From Candidatus Saccharimonadota bacterium (GTDB taxonomy: Bacteria > Patescibacteriota > Saccharimonadia > Saccharimonadales > Saccharimonadaceae), in assembly GCA_905371715.1 (NCBI GenBank), contig CAJPLV010000005.1:1-53732 (forward strand): 53,732 bases of DNA, given 5' to 3'. The translations under genes and the position numbers were made by a program. Positions 42,517 to 51,716 of the stretch are shown here, in pieces (the first letter of the stretch is position 1; each line of letters begins with the position of its first letter). The notes under the pieces were generated by a model, which saw only the letters and a program-made list of their open reading frames with translations, was not told where the DNA came from and ran no database searches.

Positions 42517-43608
42517 ATGAAAATTTTGGGAATTGAGTCGAGTTGCGATGAGACAGCGGCGGCGGTCGTTGAGGATGGCTTCCGCGTATTGTCAAGCGTG
42601 GTAAATTCGCAAATTGATATTCACGCGCAATACGGCGGTGTTGTGCCAGAAATAGCCGCGCGCAGCCATATTGAGGTGATAAATCCGGTTATCCGCGAGG
42701 CGCTAACGCGGGCACAGTGTAGTTGGGATGATATTGATGCGATTGCCGCCACCTACGCGCCCGGTTTGGTTGGTTCGTTGCTGGTCGGTACGCTTGCCGC
42801 GCGGACGCTCGCAATTTTACGCAATAAGCCGCTCTACGCGATTCACCATGTCGAGGCGCATGTGTATGCGAATTTTATTACCGAAAGCAATAGCTCGGCA
42901 CTACAACTGCCGTCAAAGCAACCAGAATTCCCCCTGCTTGCGCTTATTGTATCGGGCGGACATACGCAGCTGGTGCTGTTCCACGGTCACGGCGATTATG
43001 AATTGCTCGGGCAAACGCAAGACGACGCCGTTGGCGAAGCTTTTGATAAGGTCGCGAAAATCCTCGGACTCCCCTACCCTGGCGGTCCGTCAATCGCCGC
43101 AGCTGCTAAGCATGGCGACCCCGAAAAATATCATTTGCCAAAGGCTAAGCTTGATAATCCGTATAATTTTTCATTCTCTGGGCTTAAAACAGCCGTTCTG
43201 CGGGCGGTGCAGTATGCAGTAGGTAAAGACTTCACATTTCCATCGCACGAGCTGTCAAAGCTCATAAATGATGTTCAGCGGGCAGATTTCGCGGCGAGCT
43301 TTCAGCGCGTGGCGGTCGAGACATTAGTAGAGCGCACATTACGTGCATATAGCGACTTTGCACCGCGGTCAGTCGTGATTGCTGGCGGCGTGGCGGCGAA
43401 TCAAGAATTGCGGCGCCAGCTATCGGTTCGTCTGCCGATTGCGATTGAATATGCGCCGATGCAGTTTTGCACGGATAATGCAGCGATGATTGCTACGCTC
43501 GGGTTTTTTCATGCTCAATGCGGCACACCTGCTGATCCGTATACCCTTGATGTCATTCCGAGCTTATCCATGGTAAATACAGCCTGGAATGTTGCAAAGG
43601 TGTTGTAA
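42517..43608 (+). CDS. tsaD: tRNA N6-adenosine threonylcarbamoyltransferase
   Basis: 363 residues: ILGIESSCDETAAAVVEDG at the start, HYAIHHVEAH-type metal motif (AIHHVEAHVYAN), LIVSGGHTQLVLF, GEAFDKVAKILGLPYPGG and VIAGGVAANQELR. Transfers threonylcarbamoyl to A37 of ANN-reading tRNAs (t6A). The ATG at 42517 is chosen over the TTG at 42514 because of the promoter position. tsaC starts at the very next base after the stop, so TsaC and TsaD are made together. Confidence 0.96.
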   Translation: MKILGIESSCDETAAAVVEDGFRVLSSVVNSQIDIHAQYGGVVPEIAARSHIEVINPVIREALTRAQCSWDDIDAIAATYAPGLVGSLLVGTLAARTLAILRNKPLYAIHHVEAHVYANFITESNSSALQLPSKQPEFPLLALIVSGGHTQLVLFHGHGDYELLGQTQDDAVGEAFDKVAKILGLPYPGGPSIAAAAKHGDPEKYHLPKAKLDNPYNFSFSGLKTAVLRAVQYAVGKDFTFPSHELSKLINDVQRADFAASFQRVAVETLVERTLRAYSDFAPRSVVIAGGVAANQELRRQLSVRLPIAIEYAPMQFCTDNAAMIATLGFFHAQCGTPADPYTLDVIPSLSMVNTAWNVAKVL

Positions 43609-44199
43609 ATGGCACAACTATTTACCTCTGTTGCTGACAAGAAATTAGCTGCATTGCTGCACGGTGGCGCAATTGGCATATTGCCAACCGATACGGTGTA
43701 TGGCTTGGTGTCGGTTATTGCCCCCGAGCCGGTTAAGCGCCTCTATGCGGCGAAGCCGCGCCAGTCGCATGCCGGTACGGTTATCGCATCGTCGGTTGAT
43801 GATTTGATCGCACTTGGGCTTGATGAGGCAGCTTTGCGGTATGTCTCACATTTGTGGCCGGCACCTCTGAGCATGGTGATTGCGGCGCAGCATGTTCCTA
43901 AGTTTTTGCGCGAGGAACGTGATAGTCTCGCGGTCAGGATACCAGAGGACAAGACGCTACGGTCGCTGCTACAAAAGACTGGTCCGCTCATGACGACAAG
44001 CGCGAATAAACACGGTGAAAAGACAGCGGCAACAATCTCGGCGGCGCAGCATATTTTTGGCGATTCCGTTGATTTTTACGTTGACGGCGGCGATTTGAGT
44101 AACCGCCCGCCTTCAACGATTATCACGGTGGATGCTCATGGAGTTATAACAGTACTGCGTGAAGGTGCTGTGCCAGTGCAGTCGCTTGCTGGTGCTTAG
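43609..44199 (+). CDS. tsaC: L-threonylcarbamoyladenylate synthase
   Basis: 196 residues of the Sua5/YciO/YrdC family: GAIGILPTDTVYGLV, KRLYAAKPRQ (K-R-x-x-x-K-R-like), LWPAPLSMVI, LAVRIPEDKTL and GPLMTTSANKHGE. Makes threonylcarbamoyl-AMP from threonine, bicarbonate and ATP, the substrate for TsaD. An AAAGGTG site lies inside the end of tsaD. The short form lacks the Sua5 C-terminal domain. TsaB and TsaE are not in the window. Confidence 0.94.
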   Translation: MAQLFTSVADKKLAALLHGGAIGILPTDTVYGLVSVIAPEPVKRLYAAKPRQSHAGTVIASSVDDLIALGLDEAALRYVSHLWPAPLSMVIAAQHVPKFLREERDSLAVRIPEDKTLRSLLQKTGPLMTTSANKHGEKTAATISAAQHIFGDSVDFYVDGGDLSNRPPSTIITVDAHGVITVLREGAVPVQSLAGA

Positions 44200-45173
44200 T
44201 GTTTGATATATCGGATTATTTTTTTAGCGGCTGGCAGCAATCTTGTCCAGACGCCATAAAGCGGACTGAGCGGATAGTCGTACGTACCAGCGAGCATATC
44301 CTCATGATTAGCAAAACCGCGTTTGAAATTACTAATACCGTCATTAAGCAGCCCGTTCATGTCGTAACGACTAATCCCCCACTCTTTGCACTTGCGGATA
44401 GCAAACCACTTCAGCGCGTAGTTTGCTCGTAGCGCCTGCCCGCGCTCGTTCATGCCGCCATATAACTCAAAAGAAGTTTCCTGACTGGCGGCGAGCCAGA
44501 CGAATGCGATCGGCTCGCTGCCTTCATAGGCGGCAAAAATAAGCGACGAGTCGCCCAGGTTGATGTGGACGTCACGGTAATATTGATCGTCGTGAAGAGC
44601 AAAACCAGCACGTTCTGCTGTCTGATGATAAATTTCGAGTAATTTTTCGATGTTGTCCATTGCTTTGACACGGCGCAACGTGATACCTGCCCGTTCTGAT
44701 TTACGGATATACTGGCGTGTTTTTTTCGCCATTGCGGCAAGCAGCCCCTCTTCGCTGTGGTGTAAATCTAAAATTAACGTTTTTGGTATGAGAATCGTAT
44801 TTGGCGATCGCCGCCACCCCGCTGCCGTTGGAGCTAACTCTGTATCGGGTTCGACAGTTAGCAGCGTACCGGGTAAATGCTGCGACACGTACGCTGCGAG
44901 CGCCTCGTATACCGCTGCGGCGTCCCCCTCCCTACAGACTGGACCACGCGGCACATAACAGAGGCGGCGAAAAGGTTTTGGTAGTGTCCGTTCTAAAATC
45001 TGTGCGGCACCGGCAACTCCGCCCTGCTGATCGGTAAACAATACGCGGTGCGCGTGCCAGTTGTGCGCCGATTTTACCTCTCCCCACCCCCACAGCTGAA
45101 GCGGGTGTCCGCCTAAATCGTATATCACTTCGTTCCACACCGTTGATTCGGTGCATTCATTCCCTTGTAACAT
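44196..45173 (-). CDS. Second FemX/FemAB-family aminoacyltransferase
   Basis: 325 residues: HPLQLWGWGEVKSAHNWHA, RRLCYVPRGPVC, LILDLHHSEEGLLAAMAKKT, RQYIRKSERAGITLRRV, FAAYEGSEPIAFVWLAAS and YDMNGLLNDGISNFKRGF all fit Fem proteins. Only distantly similar to the 40115 copy, so the two probably act at different steps of bridge synthesis. The start at 45173 lies 6 nt after a TATACT box. The longer reading to 45311 would include the valS promoter region. Overlaps the tsaC stop by 4 bp. Confidence 0.9.
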   Translation of the reverse strand: MLQGNECTESTVWNEVIYDLGGHPLQLWGWGEVKSAHNWHAHRVLFTDQQGGVAGAAQILERTLPKPFRRLCYVPRGPVCREGDAAAVYEALAAYVSQHLPGTLLTVEPDTELAPTAAGWRRSPNTILIPKTLILDLHHSEEGLLAAMAKKTRQYIRKSERAGITLRRVKAMDNIEKLLEIYHQTAERAGFALHDDQYYRDVHINLGDSSLIFAAYEGSEPIAFVWLAASQETSFELYGGMNERGQALRANYALKWFAIRKCKEWGISRYDMNGLLNDGISNFKRGFANHEDMLAGTYDYPLSPLYGVWTRLLPAAKKIIRYIKH

Positions 45174-45179
45174 ACACTC

Positions 45180-45185
45180 AGTATA
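45180..45185 (-). promoter_or_regulatory. -10 box of the second FemX-like gene, leaderless
   Basis: TATACT on the minus strand, 6 nt before the ATG at 45173. Confidence 0.6.
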
Positions 45186-45198
45186 CACGGAGTTATGG

Positions 45199-45342
45199 TA
45201 TAATGAAAAGGAATACAAACACGTGAGAAAATAAAAGGTGCAAGGATAACAGAGGTGAGGGCGCTTATGCTGAGCGATTCCTGGGTTATCTTTTTGATTT
45301 TTAGTTTTCACGTGAATAACCTAATGAATAAGAAGAGCCGAT
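45199..45342 (+). promoter_or_regulatory. valS promoter and structured leader, possible attenuator
   Basis: Extended -10 TGGTATAAT (box 45199-45204), then ~130 nt of leader. A GATAAC/GTTATC stem (45245-45250 with 45285-45290) enclosing a smaller CGCT/AGCG stem is followed directly by TTTTTG, a terminator-like arrangement. An outer pairing of CACGTGA (45220-45226) with TCACGTG (45308-45314) would enclose it. A short ORF with a GAGG site (GTG 45255 or ATG 45267), rich in hydrophobic codons, reads through the hairpin and into valS in another frame. No T-box sequence was found. Confidence 0.5.
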
Positions 45343-47898
45343 ATGAATTTAGCAAAAGCTTATACACCGAATGACTACGAACCAACAATCTATGCGATGT
45401 GGGAGAAATCGGGTGTTTTTGCGCCCAAAGGCGAGGGCGAGCCGTATGCGATCGTCATGCCGCCACCAAATGCGAATGGCAATTTGCACGTTGGGCACGC
45501 GCTCGGGTCGGCGATCCAGGATATTTTAGTACGTTATCACCGAATGCGCGGCTATGATGCTGTGTATATTCCTGGGGCAGACCACGCAGGCTTTGAAACG
45601 TGGGTTGTGTATGAGCGCGAGCTCGAAAAGCAAGGAAAAACGCGGTTTAATTTTGACCGCGAAGATTTGTACGCTCAAGTATGGGATTTTGTGGCGGCGC
45701 GGCGCGGCGACATGGAGTTGCAGCTGCGCGCAATTGGCGTGAGCGCCGACTGGGACCATCTCGTGTTTACGCTGGACGAAAAGGTGATTGATACGGTATA
45801 TGACACGTTTGAAGCGATGTGGCGCGATGGGCTTATCTATCGCGGCGAGCGCATTGTGAATTACTGCACCAAACACCAGACGAGTTTTTCAGATTATGAA
45901 GTTGTCCATAAAAACGAAAAGAGCAAGCTTTGGAAAATTGCTTATCCACTCATTGACAGGGTAGGGGAGATTATCATCGCGACAACACGCCCCGAAACAT
46001 TATTAGGCGATGTGGCAGTGGCGGTTCATCCGGATGATGAGCGCTATAAAGATCTAATTGGCAGCAAAGTACAGTTGCCAATCGTACATCGCGAAATTCC
46101 GATCATCGCCGACGAATACGTCGACCGTACTTACGGGACGGGCGCGGTGAAGATTACGCCGGCGCATGACCCGAACGACTTTGAGATTGGGCAGCGCCAT
46201 AATCTCAAGACAGTGCAAGTAATTAATTTTGACGGCACCATGGTAAACGTACCGGCGCAGTTTAAAGGACTAACCGTTGAAGAGGCGCGTAAACGCGTAC
46301 TAACAGCGCTTGATATTGACGAGCTGCGGCGCGGCGAAGAAAATATTGAGCACCAAGTCGGGCACTGTTATAAGTGCGGCACAGTGATTGAGCCGCTCGT
46401 CAAAGAGCAGTGGTTCGTGAAAATGCGCGGGTTGGCCGATCGGGCAATCGCGGCAATCCAAAACGGCGATGTTACTTTTACGCCAGAAAATAAAGGCGCA
46501 GTCGTCATTAATTATCTGAAAGACATTAAGGACTGGAATATTAGCCGCCAAATCCCGTGGGGAATTCCAATTCCGATGTTTCAATCGCAGGATAATCTAG
46601 ATGATTGGCGCTTTGATCGCCGCGTTGATCAAAAACATATTGTTGTAGATAGTACAACATATCGTCGCGAAGAAGACACGCTTGACACGTGGTTTAGCAG
46701 CAACCAATGGCCGTATATCACCACCGACTACCTAGCAAATGGCGACTTAAGCCGTTTTTACCCGACGGCAGTCATGGAGACGGCGGGTGATATTTTGTTC
46801 GTCTGGGTGGCGCGCATGATTATGATGGGTCTGTATCGCACCGATAAGGTACCGTTCCGCCACGTGTACTTGCACGGGCTTGTGCTTGACGAAAAGGGCG
46901 TGAAGATGAGCAAAAGCAAGGGTAATGTTATCAACCCGATGGAATACGTATCAGAGTATGGCTCTGACGCGCTGCGTATGGGTGTGATTTCGAGTCGCTC
47001 TGCTGCGCAGCCGCAAGCCTTTAACACTGGTAAAGTTATCGCGGCGCGTAATTTCTGCAATAAGCTATGGAACATTGCACGCTACATTGAAGCATCTGTT
47101 GCGGACGAAACGCCCGCGGCTGAGCCGATTCCGCAGTCGCTGGCAGATCATTGGATTTTAAGCCAACTTAATGAGGCGCAGCAGCAGGTTGAAAAACAAC
47201 TCGAAAGCTATCATTTTGCTGAAGCCGCTGAAACGATTTACCATGTTGTATGGGATGATGTCGCCGATTGGTTCGTCGAAGTGAGCAAAGTTGAGCAGAA
47301 TATCAGCATGAACGCGTATGTTCTTGACACTATTCTGCGTTTATCGCACCCATTTGCGCCGTTCGTAACTGAGACAATTTGGCAAGCACTGCCGTGGCAT
47401 GACACGATCCTGGCGGGCGAAGCGTGGATAAAACCCGCCGAATACGATGATATCGCTGCTGGGCAATTCGGCCGGCTGAAAGATTTGGTAAGCGAAGCAC
47501 GCTATGTGATGAGCGAGCTGCCGGGCAATAAGCGGTACGGCATGCTGTATATGGACGATTCGCTCGTAGCGGATAATGCTGAGTTGATTCAAAAGCTTGC
47601 GCGCGTGAAGTCAGTTAAGCATGTTGACCAAGCAAGGGGATTGCGCTTAGCAGCAAGCGGACGCGACGCCTGGCTTGACCTAGACGACAACACGCTGTAC
47701 GAGCATCAAACAAATCTCGAAAAGCGTTTAGCGAACGTGCGCCAACAGGTGAAAACGCTTGAAACGCGTTTGGCAAATGAAAACTACATAGCGAAAGCGC
47801 CGGCTCATCTAGTGGAAGAATCACGCCGCCAATTGGCGGAAGAGCGGGCGCTTGTGAAACGCTTGCAAACTGAGTTGCAAGTTATTGCGCGCAGTTAG
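45343..47898 (+). CDS. valS: Valyl-tRNA synthetase
   Basis: 851 residues. HIGH motif in PPPNANGNLHVGHALGSA, editing domain (TTRPETLLGDVAVAVHP, GTGAVKITPAHDPNDFEIG), second signature KMSKSKGN, DALRMGV, anticodon-binding domain, and a C-terminal coiled-coil arm (NLEKRLANVRQQVKTLETRL). The PPPN-x-x-G-x-LH-x-GHA form, the editing motifs and the arm point to ValRS rather than IleRS. Charges tRNA-Val and hydrolyses mischarged Thr. Preceded by a structured leader; start at 45343 has only a weak AAGAG site. Confidence 0.97.
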   Translation: MNLAKAYTPNDYEPTIYAMWEKSGVFAPKGEGEPYAIVMPPPNANGNLHVGHALGSAIQDILVRYHRMRGYDAVYIPGADHAGFETWVVYERELEKQGKTRFNFDREDLYAQVWDFVAARRGDMELQLRAIGVSADWDHLVFTLDEKVIDTVYDTFEAMWRDGLIYRGERIVNYCTKHQTSFSDYEVVHKNEKSKLWKIAYPLIDRVGEIIIATTRPETLLGDVAVAVHPDDERYKDLIGSKVQLPIVHREIPIIADEYVDRTYGTGAVKITPAHDPNDFEIGQRHNLKTVQVINFDGTMVNVPAQFKGLTVEEARKRVLTALDIDELRRGEENIEHQVGHCYKCGTVIEPLVKEQWFVKMRGLADRAIAAIQNGDVTFTPENKGAVVINYLKDIKDWNISRQIPWGIPIPMFQSQDNLDDWRFDRRVDQKHIVVDSTTYRREEDTLDTWFSSNQWPYITTDYLANGDLSRFYPTAVMETAGDILFVWVARMIMMGLYRTDKVPFRHVYLHGLVLDEKGVKMSKSKGNVINPMEYVSEYGSDALRMGVISSRSAAQPQAFNTGKVIAARNFCNKLWNIARYIEASVADETPAAEPIPQSLADHWILSQLNEAQQQVEKQLESYHFAEAAETIYHVVWDDVADWFVEVSKVEQNISMNAYVLDTILRLSHPFAPFVTETIWQALPWHDTILAGEAWIKPAEYDDIAAGQFGRLKDLVSEARYVMSELPGNKRYGMLYMDDSLVADNAELIQKLARVKSVKHVDQARGLRLAASGRDAWLDLDDNTLYEHQTNLEKRLANVRQQVKTLETRLANENYIAKAPAHLVEESRRQLAEERALVKRLQTELQVIARS

Positions 47899-48242
47899 TC
47901 AAGGATTGGTAAATTAGCGTTATCAAACGCGTGGCGTCCACCTTCTTCAAGAACGGCAAGAATACGCTTGTGGTGGTGGCGGCGATCCGGCGCCATGCTC
48001 GGCGACTGGTACGTGAAGCTATGCGACAACATTGAATTGCTCGCATCGTGGTCGGAATGCGTATGCGGCGTGCGCGCCTCGCTAATCGCTTTCACATCCA
48101 GCGAAGTCAGCTTGCTTATCTTTGCCTGCTTCGCCGTTTCAATCACGTGCTCAACATGGCTATCGTGCACTGCAACGCCGCTAGTGATACACAGGCTCAG
48201 TGTGGCGATGAATATTCGGGCTAGGTAGTCAAAATATGTCAT
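47895..48242 (-). CDS. Small hypothetical His-rich exported protein
   Basis: 115 residues. N-terminal hydrophobic stretch (YLARIFIATLSLCITSGVAV) looks like a signal or anchor, followed by a His-rich region (HDSHVEH, HTHSDHD, RRHHHKR) that could bind metal. No family recognised. Overlaps the valS stop by 4 bp in convergent orientation. A TTGACT on the minus strand near 48302-48307 may be part of its promoter. Coding is likely but not certain. Confidence 0.5.
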   Translation of the reverse strand: MTYFDYLARIFIATLSLCITSGVAVHDSHVEHVIETAKQAKISKLTSLDVKAISEARTPHTHSDHDASNSMLSHSFTYQSPSMAPDRRHHHKRILAVLEEGGRHAFDNANLPILD

Positions 48243-48364
48243 TGTCTATTGTTTGTGTTTAGTAGTATCGTGCTACTTAATTTAGCATAAACTTTATTAA
48301 AAGTCAATAATATAGCCCATATAAGTTTTATTACTAGAAGCAGCGTTGGTTTGCTTGACCTAAA

Positions 48365-48388
48365 TTTACCAGGTAAAATAGCGCTATT
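48365..48388. promoter_or_regulatory. Two adjacent palindromes, operator-like
   Basis: TTTACCAGGTAAA (48365-48377) directly abuts AATAGCGCTATT (48377-48388). A further TTTTACC half-site lies at 48440-48446, next to the -10 box of the ABC operon. This suggests binding sites for a dimeric regulator of that operon; no regulator gene is in the window. Confidence 0.4.
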
Positions 48389-48434
48389 AAATAACACAAA
48401 ATAGTAAAGAAAAGTGCGCTTTAGTTGAACATGA

Positions 48435-48440
48435 TATAAT
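48435..48440 (+). promoter_or_regulatory. Extended -10 promoter of the second ABC operon
   Basis: TATAAT preceded by TGA; 14 nt to the ATG at 48455, so the leader would be only about 7 nt with no ribosome-binding site. Confidence 0.65.
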
Positions 48441-48454
48441 TTTACCTAAGTATT

Positions 48455-49165
48455 ATGCAGTCAAATAAAACAGACACTACTTCGTGTTGCGTTATCAAAG
48501 TTCGTGGACTTCATAAAAACTTTGGCCCTAGAGAGGTTCTTCGGGGAATCAATCTTGATGTGCGCGCAGGGGATATTCTATCTGTAATGGGGCCAAGTGG
48601 CTCGGGAAAATCAACATTGCTGTATTGTATGGCGGGAATCCTTGCAGCTGACAAAGGCGAAGTATTTTTCAACGGCAAGAATCTTGCGCATTATAGCGCA
48701 AACAGTCTTATTGCATTACGCAAGACAAGTTTTGGTTTTATTTTTCAATTCGGCGAACTAATTTCCGAACTTCCGGTCCGCGACAATATCGCCCTACCGC
48801 TGTTGCTACGAGGCGTAAGAAAAAAGCAAGCGTATAAGACCGCGGACGAATGGGCTTCTCTCGTCGGTGTTCAGAACGTCATTTCTGCTTTGCCGCACAC
48901 GCTCTCTGGCGGAGAGATGCAGCGAACGGCAATTGCGCGAGCTATGGCGATAAATCCTGAAGTAATTTTCGCAGACGAACCAACAGGATCTTTGGATTCA
49001 GTAAATGCGAAAAAGGTTATGGAGTTATTCGTCTGGTTAGCAAGCAAATATCGTAAGACTGTTATTATTGTCACGCACTCAGAAGAAGTAGCAGTCTATG
49101 CAGATAGGCACGTACTATTAAAAGACGGCTTGATAGAATCGGGTGTAACACGTATTTCACCATGA
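48455..49165 (+). CDS. ABC transporter ATP-binding protein (MacB/LolD type)
   Basis: 236 residues: Walker A GPSGSGKST, Q-loop IFQFGELI, signature LSGGEMQRTAIARAM, Walker B VIFADEPTGSLD, H-loop VTHSEE. Of the LolD/MacB class. Compared with the 36113 ATPase it has no C-terminal tail. ATGA overlap with the permease gene. The operon is more AT-rich and uses more ATA/AGA-type codons than most neighbours, suggesting a separate history. Substrate unknown. Confidence 0.93.
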   Translation: MQSNKTDTTSCCVIKVRGLHKNFGPREVLRGINLDVRAGDILSVMGPSGSGKSTLLYCMAGILAADKGEVFFNGKNLAHYSANSLIALRKTSFGFIFQFGELISELPVRDNIALPLLLRGVRKKQAYKTADEWASLVGVQNVISALPHTLSGGEMQRTAIARAMAINPEVIFADEPTGSLDSVNAKKVMELFVWLASKYRKTVIIVTHSEEVAVYADRHVLLKDGLIESGVTRISP

Positions 49166-51465
49166 ACAATTTTTTAGTTTTATTAAGGCTATCAAATAGA
49201 CAATCAAAATTTCGTGTTATCACCACGATACTATCAGTTATTCTAGCAACTCTCATTCTTACGACTGTAGTCTCCCTAGGGCAAGGATGGCTATTGCGCC
49301 AGGAAAAGGACGATTTTCTCTCGGCGCTGTTATCCACCGAATCGAAACCAACAACAGAACAAGCAAAATCACATGACTTGACATACATCTCTTCATATGA
49401 CACACGGTTTCGTACACTTTCAATCAAAGAAATTGGCGCACGAACAGCTCACCAGACCAATAAATTACCAGTAGGATTTAACGAAATGCCTGCGGATAAC
49501 GAGATATGGGTGACTCCAGCGCTTAAGAGGCTCATTGATGAACATCAGCTCCTAAAAGAGCGATATCAGGAACTCACTATTAAAAGTAAATTTCCAGAGT
49601 CGCTTGCGCCATCGCCAGATTCTCTTATGCTACTATTTCGCATCTCTGATGCTGCGCTGAAAAATCCGCAAGCACGATTAGGTGCTATTAGCGCAAGCGA
49701 CATTGAAAAAATTCGAGCCAACCAAAAAATGAAAAACAATTCACAAAACCAGCTATTCTATACGATTATCATAGCAATCGGAGTAATACTCATTACACCT
49801 GTTCTCGTCCTCGTTACCGAAGTAGCTCGCATCAATATAACCCAGCGCGAAAGGAGATATGCAACACTCAGCCTCGTGGGTGCAACGACGCATCAAATAG
49901 GATTAATAATCACTTTAGAAGCTTTGCCGCTGGGTCTAGTCGGTACTGCGCTAGGACTGCTGTTGTTTACGCAATTTGGGATACCTATATTATCTCAGAT
50001 ATCTTTGAATGGAAACGCGTTCTGGATGAGCGATCTGAATCTCCCCCAGCCTATCTACAGCATTATCGGAGTTTTGATAGTAGCATGCATTCTCTTATCA
50101 AATCTCCAAGTTGTGCGGCGAATAAAATTGTCGCCGCTCATAGTGTCGCGAAGTAATGGCGTGAAAAAACATCCTTCAATGCTCTCAGCGATTCCGCTCA
50201 TAGCAGGAATTGGTGGCCTCTACCTTCTGTCTGGATACGGCAAATCCTGGTATGCAGACAATACAGCAACTGGGAGTATCGTTATCGCTTCGCTTTTACT
50301 GCTAATTATCATAGGCATAGTAATGTGCGGTCCTTATCTAACCTACTTATTATCTTTTGCTATGGAAAAAATTTCACAGCGAGCAAGCGGCATACTGACC
50401 ACATATAGGCTACGACTGACATCAAGAAATACATTTCGTAGCATCAGCGGAATTGTTATTGCTCTTTTCGTCGGATCATTGCTTGTGACATTTCTCGCAA
50501 TAGTGCAACATTCAAGCGAGAAACGAAGTGAAACAGTACCTATTGTCAGCTTGTTGCCTATTGATAAATTACAACGTCCCTTGCAGATAAAAATTACCGA
50601 GTCTTCAAAAGAGATTGACGAAGCACTTATAAGCAAATTAGAAAATAATACCGCACTCGCAGATTTAGCGACTCAAACGTATATTCAAAAGTATTTTCAA
50701 GCAAAAGGAGATGAAGAGAACACTCTGCGGGGAAACTACTACGATTCGTGCCAGCAATTACAGCGACGCACTCAGATGCTGTGTCCCGATAGCTTTTCCG
50801 GAAAACCGATCATTACCGTACAACAAATCACTGTAGATAGTTCAGGTGCGATGCGCGCGCAAACGCGAATCGTTGATGCTAACACCGTTAACGGAGAAAT
50901 TTCCACGAGTAGCTATGTGATAGTTGCAAAGAATCAAGCCGTATATGCCCAGATGATTGAGTTAGTCGAGAATATAGCAAGCTCTTATCGACGCAAAACT
51001 GGGGCTGTCGTTACTGTTGGGTATAGTAGTCTCGACACAATGAATTCAGCTGCACAAATCAAGAACCTAAGTAAACTGATTGTAACCATACTCGCCGTTG
51101 TCATCGCCACTGGCGGACTAAGTATATTTGTCAGCATCGTAGGCAACATTTATGAACGCAAAAGAACCTTTATTCAGCTTCGTATCCTCGGCGCAAACTT
51201 ATCAAATTTAATCTGTTCGTTAGCGGCAGAAATCGCCATGCCGCTCATAATGTTATCGGTTGTAGCGGTTTCACTTGGTATTTTCTCATGTTATTTCCTG
51301 TTATCGACGATAGACGCATTCCACAACAACCAGCTCACTTTTACATTTCCCGGCACCCACTTCTGGGTTGCGTTATTTGCCGCCAATCTCTTGTGTGTCA
51401 GTTTATCACTTATCACGATACCTATTTTAGCTCGGATAACGAAAGAAGGCGTGCGCGTTGAGTAG
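49162..51465 (+). CDS. Large FtsX-type ABC permease
   Basis: 767 residues with two FtsX-like modules: one N-terminal helix (VITTILSVILATLILTTVVS), an extracellular domain, three helices around NITQRERRYATLSLVGATTH, two linking helices (~335-400), another module beginning SRNTFRSISGIVIALFVGSL, a second extracellular domain with two cysteines, and a last three-helix set (IYERKRTFIQLRILGANLSN). This 10-helix layout is found in actinobacterial and Firmicute peptide-resistance and bacteriocin-related exporters (BceB-like architecture). With the adjacent secreted protein gene a role in peptide export or self-protection is possible, but unproven. Confidence 0.88.
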   Translation: MNNFLVLLRLSNRQSKFRVITTILSVILATLILTTVVSLGQGWLLRQEKDDFLSALLSTESKPTTEQAKSHDLTYISSYDTRFRTLSIKEIGARTAHQTNKLPVGFNEMPADNEIWVTPALKRLIDEHQLLKERYQELTIKSKFPESLAPSPDSLMLLFRISDAALKNPQARLGAISASDIEKIRANQKMKNNSQNQLFYTIIIAIGVILITPVLVLVTEVARINITQRERRYATLSLVGATTHQIGLIITLEALPLGLVGTALGLLLFTQFGIPILSQISLNGNAFWMSDLNLPQPIYSIIGVLIVACILLSNLQVVRRIKLSPLIVSRSNGVKKHPSMLSAIPLIAGIGGLYLLSGYGKSWYADNTATGSIVIASLLLLIIIGIVMCGPYLTYLLSFAMEKISQRASGILTTYRLRLTSRNTFRSISGIVIALFVGSLLVTFLAIVQHSSEKRSETVPIVSLLPIDKLQRPLQIKITESSKEIDEALISKLENNTALADLATQTYIQKYFQAKGDEENTLRGNYYDSCQQLQRRTQMLCPDSFSGKPIITVQQITVDSSGAMRAQTRIVDANTVNGEISTSSYVIVAKNQAVYAQMIELVENIASSYRRKTGAVVTVGYSSLDTMNSAAQIKNLSKLIVTILAVVIATGGLSIFVSIVGNIYERKRTFIQLRILGANLSNLICSLAAEIAMPLIMLSVVAVSLGIFSCYFLLSTIDAFHNNQLTFTFPGTHFWVALFAANLLCVSLSLITIPILARITKEGVRVE

Positions 51466-51716
51466 CTAGCAGCTTCCACAATACCCTATGCAATCAAGGA
51501 GAAGCTTAAATTAGCATTTTATGCCCGCATACTTTAGTAGATAATTTTAGTCAATTCTAGGATCTATAACATATGAAAAGCTTGAAAATATTCTTTAAGC
51601 TTCGTATCTAAAGATGTTGCGTTGAGCAAAACGTAACACCTGAGACTTACATCTCAGACGTGTTATTGCTCCGCAAAGAGCTTTGACACGGCATATTCTA
51701 CACAGAAAGGTCAATT
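51466..51716 (+). promoter_or_regulatory. Intergenic region with a long hairpin leader before the secreted protein gene
   Basis: No gene in 51466-51716. A nested hairpin spans 51624-51671: GAGCAA/TTGCTC outside, GTAACAC/GTGTTAT in the middle and CTGAGA/TCTCAG inside. It is followed by CAAAG/CTTTG around 51675-51685. A small AAGCTT-based repeat lies at 51577-51602. A clear promoter was not found; TATAAC at 51567-51572 and TATCTA near 51604 are weak candidates. The sequence CCGCAAAGAG occurs here and also in the 35501-35760 leader. Confidence 0.5.

Noticed and set aside
45199..45342. T-box riboswitch before valS
   Set aside because: No T-box antiterminator bulge sequence (TGG-pairing motif) or specifier stem could be found; only a hairpin plus T run is present.
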